Assembly (NCBI RefSeq): GCF_000003815.2
Contig: NC_049995.1
Coordinates: 17,434,733 to 17,498,732 of the forward strand
Source of the DNA: Branchiostoma floridae
Lineage: Eukaryota; Chordata; Leptocardii; Amphioxiformes; Branchiostomatidae
Direction of reading: 5' to 3'
DNA length: 64,000 bases
The notes beneath the pieces were generated by a model that saw only the letters and a program-made list of their open reading frames with translations, did not search any database and was not told the origin of the DNA. Of the stretch, positions 22,906-33,695 are shown piece by piece (the stretch's first letter is position 1; each line of letters opens with the position of its first letter). Both the position numbers and the translations under genes were made by a program.

Positions 22906-23104
22906 TTTTGGTAGGCCTGGGATAAAACCCCATTCAAAACACTGTTATCATCCAGTATATTTATATTATGAACAATTGCTCTTTGTTCTTTCAAGTTCTG
23001 ATTTTGACTGAGCGTGTTCTTACATGCGTTCAAACCAGGAGCTTGACAAATAGTTTTTCAATGCTGAATTCTTTGCTATATGTTATTTTTGTACAAAAAG
23101 ACTC

Positions 23105-23105
23105 C

Positions 23106-23163
<58 letters not shown>
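23105..23163. repeat. (CAAT)n microsatellite
   Basis: About 14 CAAT/ATCA units; it lies about 130 bp 3' of TRIM-A. Confidence 0.95.
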
Positions 23164-23164
<1 letters not shown>

Positions 23165-23289
23165 TTCGCATGTATCAAAGTTTCCTGATACAATAATGTC
23201 ATGTACACATATTCAACAGTCCTAGACCCTATACAAATGTTACTGTTATGTTTGCAAGTTGATAGTCTCAGATTGATTAAGTATGATTA

Positions 23290-25140
23290 TCACCTCACTG
23301 AAATTGATTTTTCCGGAAATATGCTGACTTTGTGCTCATTCCAATCAGTCACTACCAGCAGTCCCTGGTTTGCCATGGCAACAGCCATTGGCTCCCTCAT
23401 GCCTGTAGTGATGTGTTTCAGGAATTGTCCTGTCTTGTCAAACATCTCCACACGGCTGTTTCCATAGTCTGCCACAATGATGTTACCTGCCCTGTCTGTA
23501 CAGATGCCACAGGGATGCTTCAGCTGACCATAACCCCCAAACTGGAACAGAAACTCTCCGTCCTCGTCGTACACATAGACACAGTGATTTAACCAGTCTG
23601 ACACAAGAATCTTCCCTCCCCCGTCCATAGCGATATTCTGTGGGAACTCCATCCCCTGCTGCTGACCCACTGTTCTCACAAGTGTCCCATCTGGCCTGAA
23701 CACCAAAACTTCACCATAACGTTTGACCCCATATCTTGTGGTTTGTGTGATGAGGATGTAGTTCCTCCTGGTGTCCACAGCAACTCCTCTGTAAAACTCT
23801 GTCTTCTGTAGGTCAAACTTCCTCAGCAGCCTGCCCTGTTTGTTGTACTGCACAGCAAAGTGAGCAGACTTTGTCCCCCCCACCACCCACAGGTTCCCCT
23901 CCCCATCCATGGCCACATCGTGTTGATTAATCTTCTGTCCACCTGACACCACTGTTGGGAACTGTCTCACAAATGTTCCCTGCAGGGTGAAGACTTGTAT
24001 CCTCTGGTAATTATTCCTTTCAGCTACAAAGATCTCCCCTTCATGTGACATTGTAACACCATATGGATAAATGAACTGTCCTGTTCCTGATCCATATACA
24101 CCAAATGTCATTCTCTGCAGCTGATGTGTTTGGTTACCATGGTGATGACCTCTGCCCCCTGCTGCACCATTACTAGATGCACCTGGTGCTGCTGGGATTG
24201 GTGCAGGTGCTACTTGGATTGGTGCAGATGGGAGAGACTGGACCGTCACATGTCCCAATACTGGCACTGGGGTGTCTGTGCGCTGAAAGACAGCAGGCTG
24301 GGTTTGTACAGGAGTTGGTGCTGCTTTTCCTCTGTACTTTCCTACCATCTCTGTCAAAGCAGTTTGCTGACTGAGAAACTCGACCCATCCCTGCTGCAGT
24401 TCTTGCTCTGCTCGATCACAGGCAGCAGACAGTTCATTGACATCTGCCAACACTCTGTCCCTTTTAGTCTGTATTCCATCCACATTTTTTGTGTGGTTTT
24501 GTTGTGATTCAGACAAGAGGTGGTCTTTTCTCTGTGTGAGTTTCTGCACCATTTGGTTGTAGGCCTGAATGATGCTGTTGTCTGTCTGCTGTTTCTTTGC
24601 ATTCAGAGCTTTCTCTTCTTCCCCCAGACTTCTGATAAAGCTTAAATAACTTTCCATGATCTTCCTCCCCTCATTGATCAAGGGCTGGACTGTAGATCTC
24701 CTTTCTTGTGCAGCTTTTCTGAGACCTGTGGTTGGATGTCCATCATGGCCTTCTTCACAACACTCACTACAGACTGGCATGTTGCACTGTTTACAGTAGA
24801 GTTTGACTTCCTCTGAGGTGTGAAAGCTGCACCTGTTTCCAGACTGGGGTTGCTCCCTGGTTTCTTCTAAATGATTTTCCTGTTTTTGCAGTTTCTCACA
24901 CATGTTTGCCGCCATGAGATTGTCTGGCAAACCTGTGACCCCCCGGGATGGCAGCCTGACCTGCTGACGACAGATTGGGCACTGGAAGGCCCCTCCCCTC
25001 CCTGCAAGGTCCTGTAGACAGTCCTGACAGAAGGTGTGCTGACAGGGCAGCACCTTGGGCCTGGTGAACAGCTCCAGGCAGATGCTGCAGGACAGTTCTT
25101 CATGAACTTCTCTCTTCAAACTGGAAGGTGCAGACCCCAT
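23290..25140 (-). CDS. TRIM-NHL protein A (RING, B-box, coiled coil, NHL), 616 aa, intronless
   Basis: A single uninterrupted exon. RING C3HC4 residues are C18, C21, C33, H35, C38, C41, C54 and C57. B-box2 begins at C104/H107 and ends near H132/H135. A coiled coil spans roughly 150-270, and a Pro/Ala linker 275-335. Six NHL-type beta-propeller blades cover about 345-610 (for example EGEIFVAERNNYQRIQVFTL and GNIIVADYGNSRVEMFD). The order matches TRIM2/TRIM3/TRIM32-like E3 ubiquitin ligases, without the filamin domain of TRIM2/3. The RING should recruit an E2, the coiled coil should mediate dimerisation and the NHL propeller should bind protein or RNA; the substrate is unknown. It ends SIFPEKSISVR, unlike its paralogues (SIFQNF/SIYQNF). 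The lack of introns suggests a retrogene origin followed by tandem duplication. Confidence 0.92.
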   Translation of the reverse strand: MGSAPSSLKREVHEELSCSICLELFTRPKVLPCQHTFCQDCLQDLAGRGGAFQCPICRQQVRLPSRGVTGLPDNLMAANMCEKLQKQENHLEETREQPQSGNRCSFHTSEEVKLYCKQCNMPVCSECCEEGHDGHPTTGLRKAAQERRSTVQPLINEGRKIMESYLSFIRSLGEEEKALNAKKQQTDNSIIQAYNQMVQKLTQRKDHLLSESQQNHTKNVDGIQTKRDRVLADVNELSAACDRAEQELQQGWVEFLSQQTALTEMVGKYRGKAAPTPVQTQPAVFQRTDTPVPVLGHVTVQSLPSAPIQVAPAPIPAAPGASSNGAAGGRGHHHGNQTHQLQRMTFGVYGSGTGQFIYPYGVTMSHEGEIFVAERNNYQRIQVFTLQGTFVRQFPTVVSGGQKINQHDVAMDGEGNLWVVGGTKSAHFAVQYNKQGRLLRKFDLQKTEFYRGVAVDTRRNYILITQTTRYGVKRYGEVLVFRPDGTLVRTVGQQQGMEFPQNIAMDGGGKILVSDWLNHCVYVYDEDGEFLFQFGGYGQLKHPCGICTDRAGNIIVADYGNSRVEMFDKTGQFLKHITTGMREPMAVAMANQGLLVVTDWNEHKVSIFPEKSISVR

Positions 25141-26482
25141 GATTTTTTCCTGCTAAGTGCAGCTCCACCTCAAACCAAAGTCTAGTTTGGCATATGTTTG
25201 CTTTGGGCTGTACTAACAGCTGACTCAGAGGTGGCCTGAATCAAATTTTAAGGTAGCCTGGACACCAGACCCCAGCCCGATCTCAAAAATATCTATCGTG
25301 TGGGGGTCTCAGGACTGTATAATTATGTAGAAAGGCTCTCAGAATAGTCTTGATCAGAGGGAGGAGAACCTCAAAGGATTGATAACCACTCACACCCCAG
25401 GTAGCCAGCTACAACACACCACAGTTGGTCAGCAGAGTATCACAGTAGCAAATCAGGGACTAGATATGGCTCAAGGATGTACTGAGTTATTTTAAAGAAC
25501 AACTGTTACAGACTGAACTTTGTCCAAAGCTGCAAGCTCAGGTATACCTTTGGTTGTCATGTTAACTAAACTGAGATCTTGAGGTACATTTTGTAACAGC
25601 CTCTAACCCGGCAAGACATGGTGTGTCTTATCTACAGTTACTGTAGCTTCTACATTTCATCTGTTAGCGTGTCACTGTTGTGAATTCAAAAATACAGATG
25701 GGTGACTTTAGCCATGGCTGGAGTGTAAATTGCCTCCTGCTGATCCTGCTGCTGTGCTATTGGTGGGGATTTGGGCCACTATTTGGGCAAACGCGAGAGA
25801 AACAGCTTAATAATAATGATGTGGTCTGGCCAGAACCCCACATGATAGATATTTTTGAGAACAGGCTGCCCCCGGGTCTGGTATCCAGGCTAATTTTAAG
25901 GCATGCCTCTTATTAAACTTACTTACTTGCTATTATAATAGGAAACCGCAAAAATCTTATTCAAATTTAGTAATTTTTGCCTATCAGTGTGAGTATACCC
26001 AGATGTGTAAGACACCAATCTGCCAATGTGAGAGTTTGTTTAAACCAAAATTAATGATTGATAATGAAAGCAAGCAGTCTGGGAGGTGCAGGTGCTTGTT
26101 TGCCCTGAAAGGGCTGTAAAATGAATAAGCATTTACAGCAATTTCTTGACAGACCTTTATAGACAGTCTATTGATTAAAAAGGAATTTCCACATCCAATT
26201 GAGGTAAAAAATATACCAAGCTGGCCGCGCCCAAGCGAACCTTGATCTCAGGTTGGAACTACATAGGTAGCTAGTTCCCATGTAAAGCTCACAGAAACTA
26301 TGTTGGCTCCTGCTTGGAACTATAGCATATTATCCGTGACCAAGTTACCCCGCCCATAGCTTTCAGCTATGTCCAGGCCTTCTAGCCATCTGTAAATAAG
26401 TAGGTCCACCCAAATGTACCATGTAATTGGGAAAACACTCTGAGCCTCACAGGGAGTACACGTTAATACTAAAATCCAGGTA
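25141..26482. repeat. Duplicated TRIM upstream block (paralogous to 45271-46330)
   Basis: Sequence 5' of TRIM-A is closely matched 5' of TRIM-C. Shared pieces include CTGCTAAGTGCAGCTCCACC, GGTACATTTTGTAACAGCCT and GGCCAGAACCCCACATGATA. The block therefore belongs to a segmental duplication of gene plus promoter. A TAGCCTGG-type half-element lies at 25254. The end (26220-26310) contains CGAACCTTGATCTCAGGTTG, inverted relative to 35890-35910. Confidence 0.8.
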
Positions 26483-27077
26483 TGTAAGCGTGCCACACAG
26501 CACGTTTCGACGGCGTCAAAAGTGCACAGGAAACACGCAATGACGGCAGTCCCAAGGTGCCATATTGGGTACCCACAACGGCTGTTTCTTACGGTCTCAA
26601 CATTGACAAAGGGCACAAACAGTGGACTATACTCGGTCACAAAATAGATTAACAATCATACTTTACGATCTTTTGGTTTCTATGAACGACAGAGCTTACG
26701 AAAATACCGAAGTTGCCAAGTTCGTACGGAGCGCCTGTCAGAACTTGCGAGCGCGGATCTTGAAGATCGTTCAACTATCCCGTCCTGAAAATAAATAAAA
26801 ACAGCACCAAAACTATAAACTTTTCCACTTCTTATAATCTTCAGATGTCATAGTTATGATTTGCTTCGCAGAATCTGCCAGTAAACCTGCGAAAAACCTG
26901 CAGGTACCGCCGATCTCGGCTCGGTGCTCGGCACGGAAAAATCCGCCGCCATGATGGATTTGTGGGACAGAAGCTAGCCTCTTATTGCGACACAAACGAT
27001 ACGGCGACACGCGCGAGTTGTCTGCATACGCCGAACTCAGGGTCTTTTTTGTGATTTCTTCTAATTTGCTAGCATAG

Positions 27078-27764
27078 AATAGTACCAACATTAATGCAAG
27101 TCATCATTGGTCTAAAATAGCCGACACCCAGCCCATCGCCACGCACGACGACCAGGACACCACCGGGGAGAACGTCCAGGACACCACCGGGGAGAACGTC
27201 CAGCACACCATCGGGGAGAACGTCCAGCACACCACCGGGGAGAACGGCCAGGACACCACCGGGGAGAACGTCCAGCACACCATCGGGGAGAACGTCCAGC
27301 ACACCACCGGGGAGAACGGCCAGGACACCACCGGGGAGAACGGCCAGGACACCACCGGGGAGAACGGCCAGGACACCACCGGGGAGAACGGCCAGGACAC
27401 CACCGGGGAGAACGTCCAGCACACCACCGGGGAGAACGTCCAGGACACCACCGGGGAGAACGTCCAGGACACCACCGGGGAGAACGGTCAGGACACCACC
27501 GGGGAGAACGTCCAGCACACCACCGGGGAGAACGGCCAGGACACCACCGGAGATGTCACTTGCCCACCGCCGAAGGCAGCGTCCTCTAGGTCGGTGAAAA
27601 GAATCTTGAGACAGCCTGCAAGGTGTAGAAAACGAGTAGCTCGAGCTTCCCACTCAATTCCGCCGTCCATGCCCTCCGTCCCTCCCACAACAGCTCCAGC
27701 CGCAGAGACGTCGCCACGCCGAACATCGAGGACCAGAAAACGGACCAGGAAGTTGGACTTGTAG
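27078..27764 (+). CDS. Open exon-like frame with DTTGENVQ repeats (unknown protein)
   Basis: A plus-strand frame is open from 27078 to the TAG at 27762-27764 with no ATG, so it would need an upstream exon (a candidate acceptor AG lies at 27119-27120). It encodes 16 full and one partial 8-residue repeats (D/H)T(T/I)GEN(V/G)Q. A very basic tail with AASSRSVKRILRQ and SPRRTSRTRKRTRK follows. An AATAAA lies at 28144-28149 downstream, so this looks like a terminal exon. The opposite strand is also open across the repeats (VLPGGVLD), because 24-bp units keep all frames open; I prefer plus because of the polyA signal and downstream composition. Function unknown. Confidence 0.4.
   Translation, partial: NSTNINASHHWSKIADTQPIATHDDQDTTGENVQDTTGENVQHTIGENVQHTTGENGQDTTGENVQHTIGENVQHTTGENGQDTTGENGQDTTGENGQDTTGENGQDTTGENVQHTTGENVQDTTGENVQDTTGENGQDTTGENVQHTTGENGQDTTGDVTCPPPKAASSRSVKRILRQPARCRKRVARASHSIPPSMPSVPPTTAPAAETSPRRTSRTRKRTRKLDL
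27151..27555. repeat. 24-bp minisatellite, 16.5 copies
   Basis: The unit is GACACCACCGGGGAGAACGT+CCAG, with third-position-like variants (GTC/GGC, CAC/GAC, ATC/ACC). It is GC-rich against an AT-rich background. Confidence 0.95.
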
Positions 27765-28143
27765 GACAATGATAATTGTTGAGTTGTAACATTAAGTTTA
27801 TGTATTCCGTATTGTATATGAGTAAGATTTCATGTTTGTTAGATCTTAGAGAAATGTCTTTTTTTAATCGGTTAATTGTCAACTGTTAATTGTTTGTGTA
27901 AAAAGGCATAATGAATAACTTTGTTCCACTTGTTAACTATTTACTATAATGTTCTAACATTAAGTTTCTGTATTCTGTGCTGTATTCTGTATTCTGTGCT
28001 GTACATCAAGTTTATGAGTATTGTATGTAGTTTCCATTATCATCTAGTCTGTATGTATGTATGTAGTAGTAGAAGTAGCAGTAGTACTAGTAGTTCGTGG
28101 CTTTGTATATTTTCTACTATTGCGCCTGTGAAAGCAAAACTTC

Positions 28144-28149
28144 AATAAA
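28144..28149 (+). terminator. AATAAA polyadenylation signal
   Basis: The CTTCAATAAATGTTGATTTG context, about 380 nt after the stop of the DTTGENVQ frame. Confidence 0.4.
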
Positions 28150-28189
28150 TGTTGATTTGTTTAGTATTGCATGTGTGCACGTTGAGTCT

Positions 28190-29165
28190 AGTGTGTATTA
28201 CAACGTTTTGCCGTTGAGTTTCCGTATAAGCGTCAAAGCGTGCGGGTCCGCACATGATAACGGCAGAGTATAACAAACGATCAAAAACTCTAAAGAAACT
28301 TGAAAATGTCTTTTAGCAACATAATGACAAGCAACAATAGGACAAATTTTCTATAATTCTATGATCGCTAATTAAAGGACGAAACTTACCAATGAAAAAT
28401 ATATAGTAATTATTACAACGTTCTGCCGTTGAGTTTCCGTATAAGCGTCAAAGCGTGCGGGTCCGCACATGATAACGGCAGAGTATAACAAACGATCAAA
28501 AACTCTAAAGAAACTTGAAAATGTCTTTTAGCAACATAATGACAAGCAACAATAGGACAAATTTTCTATAATTCTATGATCGCTAATTAAAGGACGAAAC
28601 TTACCAATGAAAAATATATAGTAATTATTACAACGTTCTGCCGTTGAGTTTCCGTATAAGCGTCAAAGCGTGCGGGTCCGCACATGATAACGGCAGAGTA
28701 TAACAAACGATCAAAAACTCTAAAGAAACTTGAAAATGTCTTTTAGCAACATAATGACAAGCAACAATAGGACAAATTTTCTATAATTCTATGATCGCCA
28801 ATTAAAGGACGAAACTTACCATTCAAAAATATATAGTAATTATTGCAACGTTTTGCATGCAGTTGAGTTTCCGTATAAGCGTCAAAGCGTGCGGGTCCGC
28901 ACATGATAACGGCATGATATAACAAACGATCAAAAACTCTTTAAAAACTTGAAAATGTCTTTTAGCAACAGAATGACTAGCAACAATAAAAAAAATTCTA
29001 TCATTTTCTGGTCGCTAATCAAAGGACGAAATGTATCATTTCAAAAATATGATTGCAACCTGCTGCGGTGAGTTTCCGTGCAGCCGTTAAAGCGTGCGGG
29101 TCCGCGCATGATAACGGCAGATAAAGAAATTTCAAAATGTACTTTTAGCAACATAACTAGCAACA
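28190..29165. repeat. Five-copy tandem repeat, about 215 bp, with hairpin core
   Basis: TGCGGGTCCGCACATGATAA recurs at 28241, 28456, 28671 and 28890, with a diverged unit at 29095. Copies 1-3 are nearly identical, 4-5 diverged. Each typical unit has CTGCCGTT paired with AACGGCAG around a TGCGG/CCGCA palindrome. The array lies inside the long-TIR element. Confidence 0.9.
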
Positions 29166-29254
29166 AGAAAATAAAGTTCTAATTACTACAACATCGCAAA
29201 TCAAATGTCAAATGGAAATAATGAGGAATACTAGTGTCTAGAAATAAGAGCGAA

Positions 29255-29375
29255 ATGCTGTACCTGAAAGAGCTCGGCCATCACAGTGTGCAGCACCGCA
29301 CTGGAGGACGGTCGACGATCGGCAGTCGCGCAACATATGAATGTGCAATAAAGGCTATTATTATCATATCATTAT
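29255..29375 (+). mobile_element. LINE 3'-end remnant
   Basis: CATATGAATGTGCAATAAAG followed by GCTATTATTATC matches the 3' end style of the LINE at 22.9 kb. Only a short body is present. Confidence 0.5.
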
Positions 29376-30302
29376 TGTACAACTACAGTACTTACCTGTA
29401 TTTAATGGATTTGTTCCGTGACTATATTGAAAATGCGGCCTGCAATGCGCTGTGACAATTTTGAGCCCTTACTTTAATGCCTCAAAACTGTAACAGGAAA
29501 GTCCATAGTCACTACACTTTCACCAAACTTCAGTCACAGCGTGCAGCTCAGCACGTCTTGACGTGCTGAGGGACACGTAGCGACGGCGTGTTTTAAGTTC
29601 CTCGTGCATGCTTTTTAATACTTTATTGTGCGAAAACACGTCATTCATAAACATACTACTACTAAGCATAATCAATTGCGGACACTTCAAGCTTTATGTC
29701 CCAAAATCTCCTTGGTGACGGACTCAAAAAAGACCCTGAGCTTGGCGTATGCAGACAACTCACGCTGTGTCGCCGTATCGCCGTATCGTTTGTGTCGCAA
29801 TAAGAGGCTAGCTTCTGTCCCACAAATCCATCATGGCGGCGGATTTTTCCGTGCCGAGCACCGAGCCGAGATCGGCGGTACCTGCAGGTTTTTCGCAGGT
29901 TTACTGGCAGATTCTGCGAAGCAAATCATAACTATGACATCTGAAGATTATAAGAAGTGGAAAAGTTTATAGTTTTGGTGCTGTTTTTATTTATTTTCAG
30001 GACGGGATAGTTGAACGATCTTCAAGATCCGCGCTCGCAAGTTCTGACAGGCGCTCCGTACGAACTTGGCAACTTCGGTATTTTCGTAAGCTCTGTCGTT
30101 CATAGAAACCAAAAGATCGTAAAGTATGATTGTTAATCTATTTTGTGACCGAGTATAGTCCACTGTTTGTGCCCTTTGTCAATGTTGAGACCGTAAGAAA
30201 CAGCCGTTGTGGGTACCCAATATGGCACCTTGGGACTGCCGTCATTGCGTGTTTCCTGTGCACTTTTGACGCCGTCGAAACGTGCTGTGTGGCACGCTTA
30301 CA

Positions 30303-31021
30303 TAGCTCTAAAATCAGTAGTTAAGTGCATTGTCCAAAGTATTCCCAGCAGCTTGACATAAACATAACTCAATAGCATTCTTTTTAGCTGGGAGAGAATG
30401 AAGTCTTTAGCTGAGTTGAGAAGTTATAGGTAACCCATTAACAAGCCAGGCTCCACTATGTCAGTGTGCTGCACCAGCAGTCACAAACCACTCGGGACCT
30501 ACTCAGGTTCCAGCCTGTTCCAGAGGGTAAGGGGTCAACTGAGTATCACCTTTCCTTCCATGCAGCCTATTGGAAACATCAGTGTCCTACATGTATCTTG
30601 CACAATTTATTACACCTTACTTGTGAATATTGATACAGTTGTCTCAGTTCCATAAAAATTGGGAAATACATTGTACTAACTTCCTCTATACAACATGCAA
30701 GGTATACATTTAAGTAAAATAGAGTTAATAAGTTTTTTTAAGAGAGGTTGACATCATCTTTACTGATATGTAAACACAACACAACTGTGCATTTTAAACC
30801 TTAAAACCTGACCTTGTTTCCAACTGGACATTGGGGGTAATGCTGGGTTGAGGCCGGGCCCATTAATCTAATCATCACTTATCATCTGGGTCTTTCCCTG
30901 AGTGCAGGAGAGGCCAGTGTCCCACCCGAGCTAGTGGGGTGGTCACCCCATATTAACCCTCAGGAGTCTTGCCACCCTTCCAACAGATGTTGGACATTTC
31001 TCCAGGCCGTTTCTTCTCTTT
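30303..31021. other. Intergenic; possible SINE fragment at 30820-31000
   Basis: No gene. The stretch 30830-30990 ends in a CTGGGTCTTTCCCTGAGTGC-like motif reminiscent of the tRNA-SINE bodies elsewhere. Confidence 0.35.
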
Positions 31022-31098
31022 TTATGTTTCCCGAAGGAAGAAACATATAGCATCCTTATTATGTTTCCCGAAGGAAGAAACATATAGCATCCTTACAG
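31022..31098. repeat. Tandem 39-bp duplication
   Basis: TATGTTTCCCGAAGGAAGAA continuing ACATATAGCATCCTTA occurs twice in a row. Each copy is itself partly palindromic (ATGTTTC/GAAACAT). Confidence 0.85.
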
Positions 31099-31322
31099 GT
31101 ATTTGCATATCCACCGGACAAAAGTAAGGAGAAATGGAACTTGCATCATGCAGTCCACGTTTCAATCTTTTTGATTGGCTGACATTCTGGCTGTCTTGCG
31201 GATAAGTCAGGGGTAAACCTATCAACGCGCAGGACACAAAATGGAACTCGGCATCGTTTTCATTATTGTAACAGTGGTGTTCAAGGACTGCTAAACCGAA
31301 GACGCCTACGGGCTTAAGCCTT

Positions 31323-31402
31323 TATGGCCGAACGGTTTGCACGTTCGATTTGTGATCCGGCTGCCCGGGTTGGCGCGGGTTCGAATCCCGGGAGTCGGGG
31401 TG
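31323..31402 (+). mobile_element. tRNA-like sequence (Ser/Leu-type), pseudogene or SINE head
   Basis: A box-like ATGGCCGAACGGTT, then a long variable region, then box B GGTTCGAATCCCG at 31378-31390. The acceptor ends do not pair convincingly, so it is not called as a functional tRNA. Confidence 0.5.
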
Positions 31403-31669
31403 TTGTTTCTTTCTGTTCTTACTCGCCCCTCTGGTTGTTTCATTATTATGGCAGCGAAAACCTCGGGCGTCAGCCCGGCCATGCCTTCAAGCAAACCAAG
31501 CAGGCGGTCTAGGAAGAAGTACCCACTATGGAACGAACGAGATCACTAACTTTTCACACAAAAACATTTATCTTCAGAAAATTGGACCTTGCAATCTTGG
31601 AAATTATGAACGGACCTGTTGCAATACATTTGTATACATGTTAAAAGTTACCGACTGTAGTTGTGCGCC

Positions 31670-31752
31670 AAGTGGCCGAATCGGCAGAGTGCCTGATCCG
31701 TACGCTTTTGTTGCTGGATCGACCCGGGTTCGAATCTGAGGAGGTGGACTTT
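31670..31752 (+). mobile_element. tRNA-like sequence, pseudogene or SINE head
   Basis: A box AAGTGGCCGAATCGGC and box B GGGTTCGAATCTG with Leu/Ser-like spacing. The acceptor stem is degenerate. Confidence 0.5.
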
Positions 31753-33145
31753 TTTTCAGTTGTCTTTTTTTTCCTTTTGAAACATCATTTAATATAAGAA
31801 TACTTTTGTCTTGCGACTACAACATCAAAACCCGCATTTCTCACTTTTTTGTTCTGCATTTTTTTGTAAAGAAACAGAGCTTGCTTGTGAACATACCACA
31901 CTACTGTAATCAGTGCCACGGTAAGAGGGAGCGGCTAAGAGGGAGGGGGGTGACGGGGGTGGATTCGCGAAATCAAAAAGTTGCTACAATGAAAATTTAG
32001 CGGTCAACTACTGATTGTTAAAACCACCGGGAAACATTACGCATTTTCACGAAAATGCTGCCTTTCTAGTTCTTTTTCTTTTCTTCTCTTCAAAGAGAAT
32101 CTTAGGCAAAATAATCTTGTAGTAGGTCAAAGCTAAAGGCACAATGGGGGAGGGAGGCTATGTTGCTAACTTGCTACAATTACCTGAAGCCATCAGCCTG
32201 TGACAAGAAAGAATCTAGGAAGAATGCCCTGAACATTTTTGCTTTTTTCAAGAAGCATTGTCTTAACATAACTTTGAATTTGACCTAAGGAATTAGTCGG
32301 ACACAAACCCCAATAAGTTTACAAAATGTTTCTCATGAAGTTACATGTATGAGGGCCACCTAAAATGTATCAATGGATGAGAGTTTGTGGATGTTCCCTG
32401 GGACTGCATTAGGGATTGCCTATCAGTGCAAGTCTGCCTGGCTGGGATCACCTGGTCACTAAAAGGTCAACCATATTTCCTTTCACCTCCTCTAACATGT
32501 CCTGCTGTGACACTAGCTGCCTGGCAGATTATGTTAGGAAAAGCAGGTGGTCTGTCAGGATACTCCGATTGTAAGCTTCTCTAATGGGGGCTTGGTTTTG
32601 TTTCAAGTTCACTTTTATGGATTGGTCTGTTATGAATAGGTACTTTATATTCAACTCAAGATAAAAACAGCTTACTATACAAGATGTTGAAAAAGAAGAG
32701 AAAAACAGGGCTGTGTCAAAGGGGTACATGTTTGCCCCTTGCATGCAGTGCGTGGATAATTGATATGCTACACATAGTTTAAGCCCCACAGATGAGGCCA
32801 GATTAGCCTTCTGTACAGCCAGGCTCTTCCCCTTGAGTCTTGATCACCAGGCACTACATAGGCCTTTCAATGGCTGTTGTGTCATAAGTAGTGATGATGC
32901 TTTACATCAAATGTAGTTCTTCTAAAACAAACACCAAAAGCTCTTAGGCAGGGCAAAAAGGCTTGGCTTTATATAATTAGGCAGGAACTTAAGTCCCATC
33001 TCTCCTAAAACTAGATTCTCTCTTGTACACCTGCAGTTCCTCCCTGATCATGAGATCAAGGTTTGTGTATATCATATACATATCCATGTACATCAGTCTT
33101 CTGTTTCGTCACATATCGGTTATAACTCATCTACATGCAGCCTAC
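31753..33145. other. Intergenic repeats; 32765-33060 paralogous to 35640-35905
   Basis: No gene. The segment with AAACAAACACCAAAAGCTCT and GGCAGGGCAAAAAGGCTTGG appears at 32925 and again at 35785, which marks a duplicated repeat. Confidence 0.6.
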
Positions 33146-33695
33146 ACCCTCACACTCAGGGTTGACATCGCGGCAAAGCCTAACGATGTCACCCCTGAGA
33201 ATTCAGCCACAGACAAGGGGTATTTGGGGCGCCTTGCTTATAAATATTTATGAACTTGCCTGATTTGTCGCGGGCCAATCAGCGACCGGATTGTAAGTTT
33301 CGAATTAACAGTATACAGCGCGGCACGTACAAAGATCTGTTTATCTTTGCGTGATGATAATGTATTTTTCCGTATGCTGGGTCGTTACATATATACGGTG
33401 ATGCCATGGTTACCCTATACCCACAGAACCGACAAATGTTAAATTTGGTGCCTGATGAAGACGTCTGGGCGCTGAAAGAACTGTGAAACGTTACGTCGGT
33501 ACTGTTATCTTGCTCTTGAATATTAATGAGTCGCCTTATATGGCGCCTTTCCGAGCTTTCGATAACAAAAAGCCATCTCTCCGATAGGCTGACAGTTGGT
33601 TAGAAGCCACGCCCCAAATACCTGTTGTCTGTGGCTGAATTGTCAGGGGTTATATCGTTAGGCTTTGCCGCAATGTCAACCATGAGTGTGAGGGT
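33146..33695. mobile_element. MITE with about 85-bp TIRs
   Basis: The left arm ACCCTCACACTCAGGGTTGA...GCGGCAAAGCCTAACGATGT...CAGCCACAGACAAGGGGTAT is mirrored at 33605-33695 (AGGCTTTGCCGCAATGTCAA, GTGTGAGGGT). The interior is about 380 bp and non-coding. Confidence 0.8.

Larger units (their letters stand above)
26483..30302. mobile_element. Long-TIR DNA element, 3.8 kb, TA target duplication
   Basis: TIRs of about 565-575 bp: 26483-27046 and 29729-30302. They start TGTAAGCGTGCCACACAGCA and are almost perfect; the inner part of the right arm has a small insertion (GCCGTATC repeat). TA flanks both ends. The interior holds a 24-bp minisatellite within an open exon, an AATAAA, five 215-bp tandem repeats and a LINE tail. 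Each arm encodes an outward-reading ATGGCGGCGGATTTTTCC start with a short ORF, and a longer frame ending in SEDYKKWKSL. No transposase is visible, so it is probably non-autonomous. I cannot assign a superfamily. Confidence 0.8.

Noticed and set aside
24124-24507. Plus-strand ORFs across TRIM genes (also at 39009, 43463, 44173, 53215)
   Set aside because: Antisense shadows of the TRIM-NHL coding sequence.
27069-27653. Minus-strand VLPGGVLD-repeat ORF
   Set aside because: 24-bp units keep several frames open. The plus frame has a better composition and a polyA signal, though this is not proven.
28190-29165. Tandem hammerhead ribozymes
   Set aside because: GGACGAAAC occurs in each unit, but I could not find a matching CTGATGA core with proper stems on either strand.
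31323-31752. Two functional tRNA genes
   Set aside because: A and B boxes are present, but acceptor and anticodon stems do not pair well; treated as tRNA-derived repeats.
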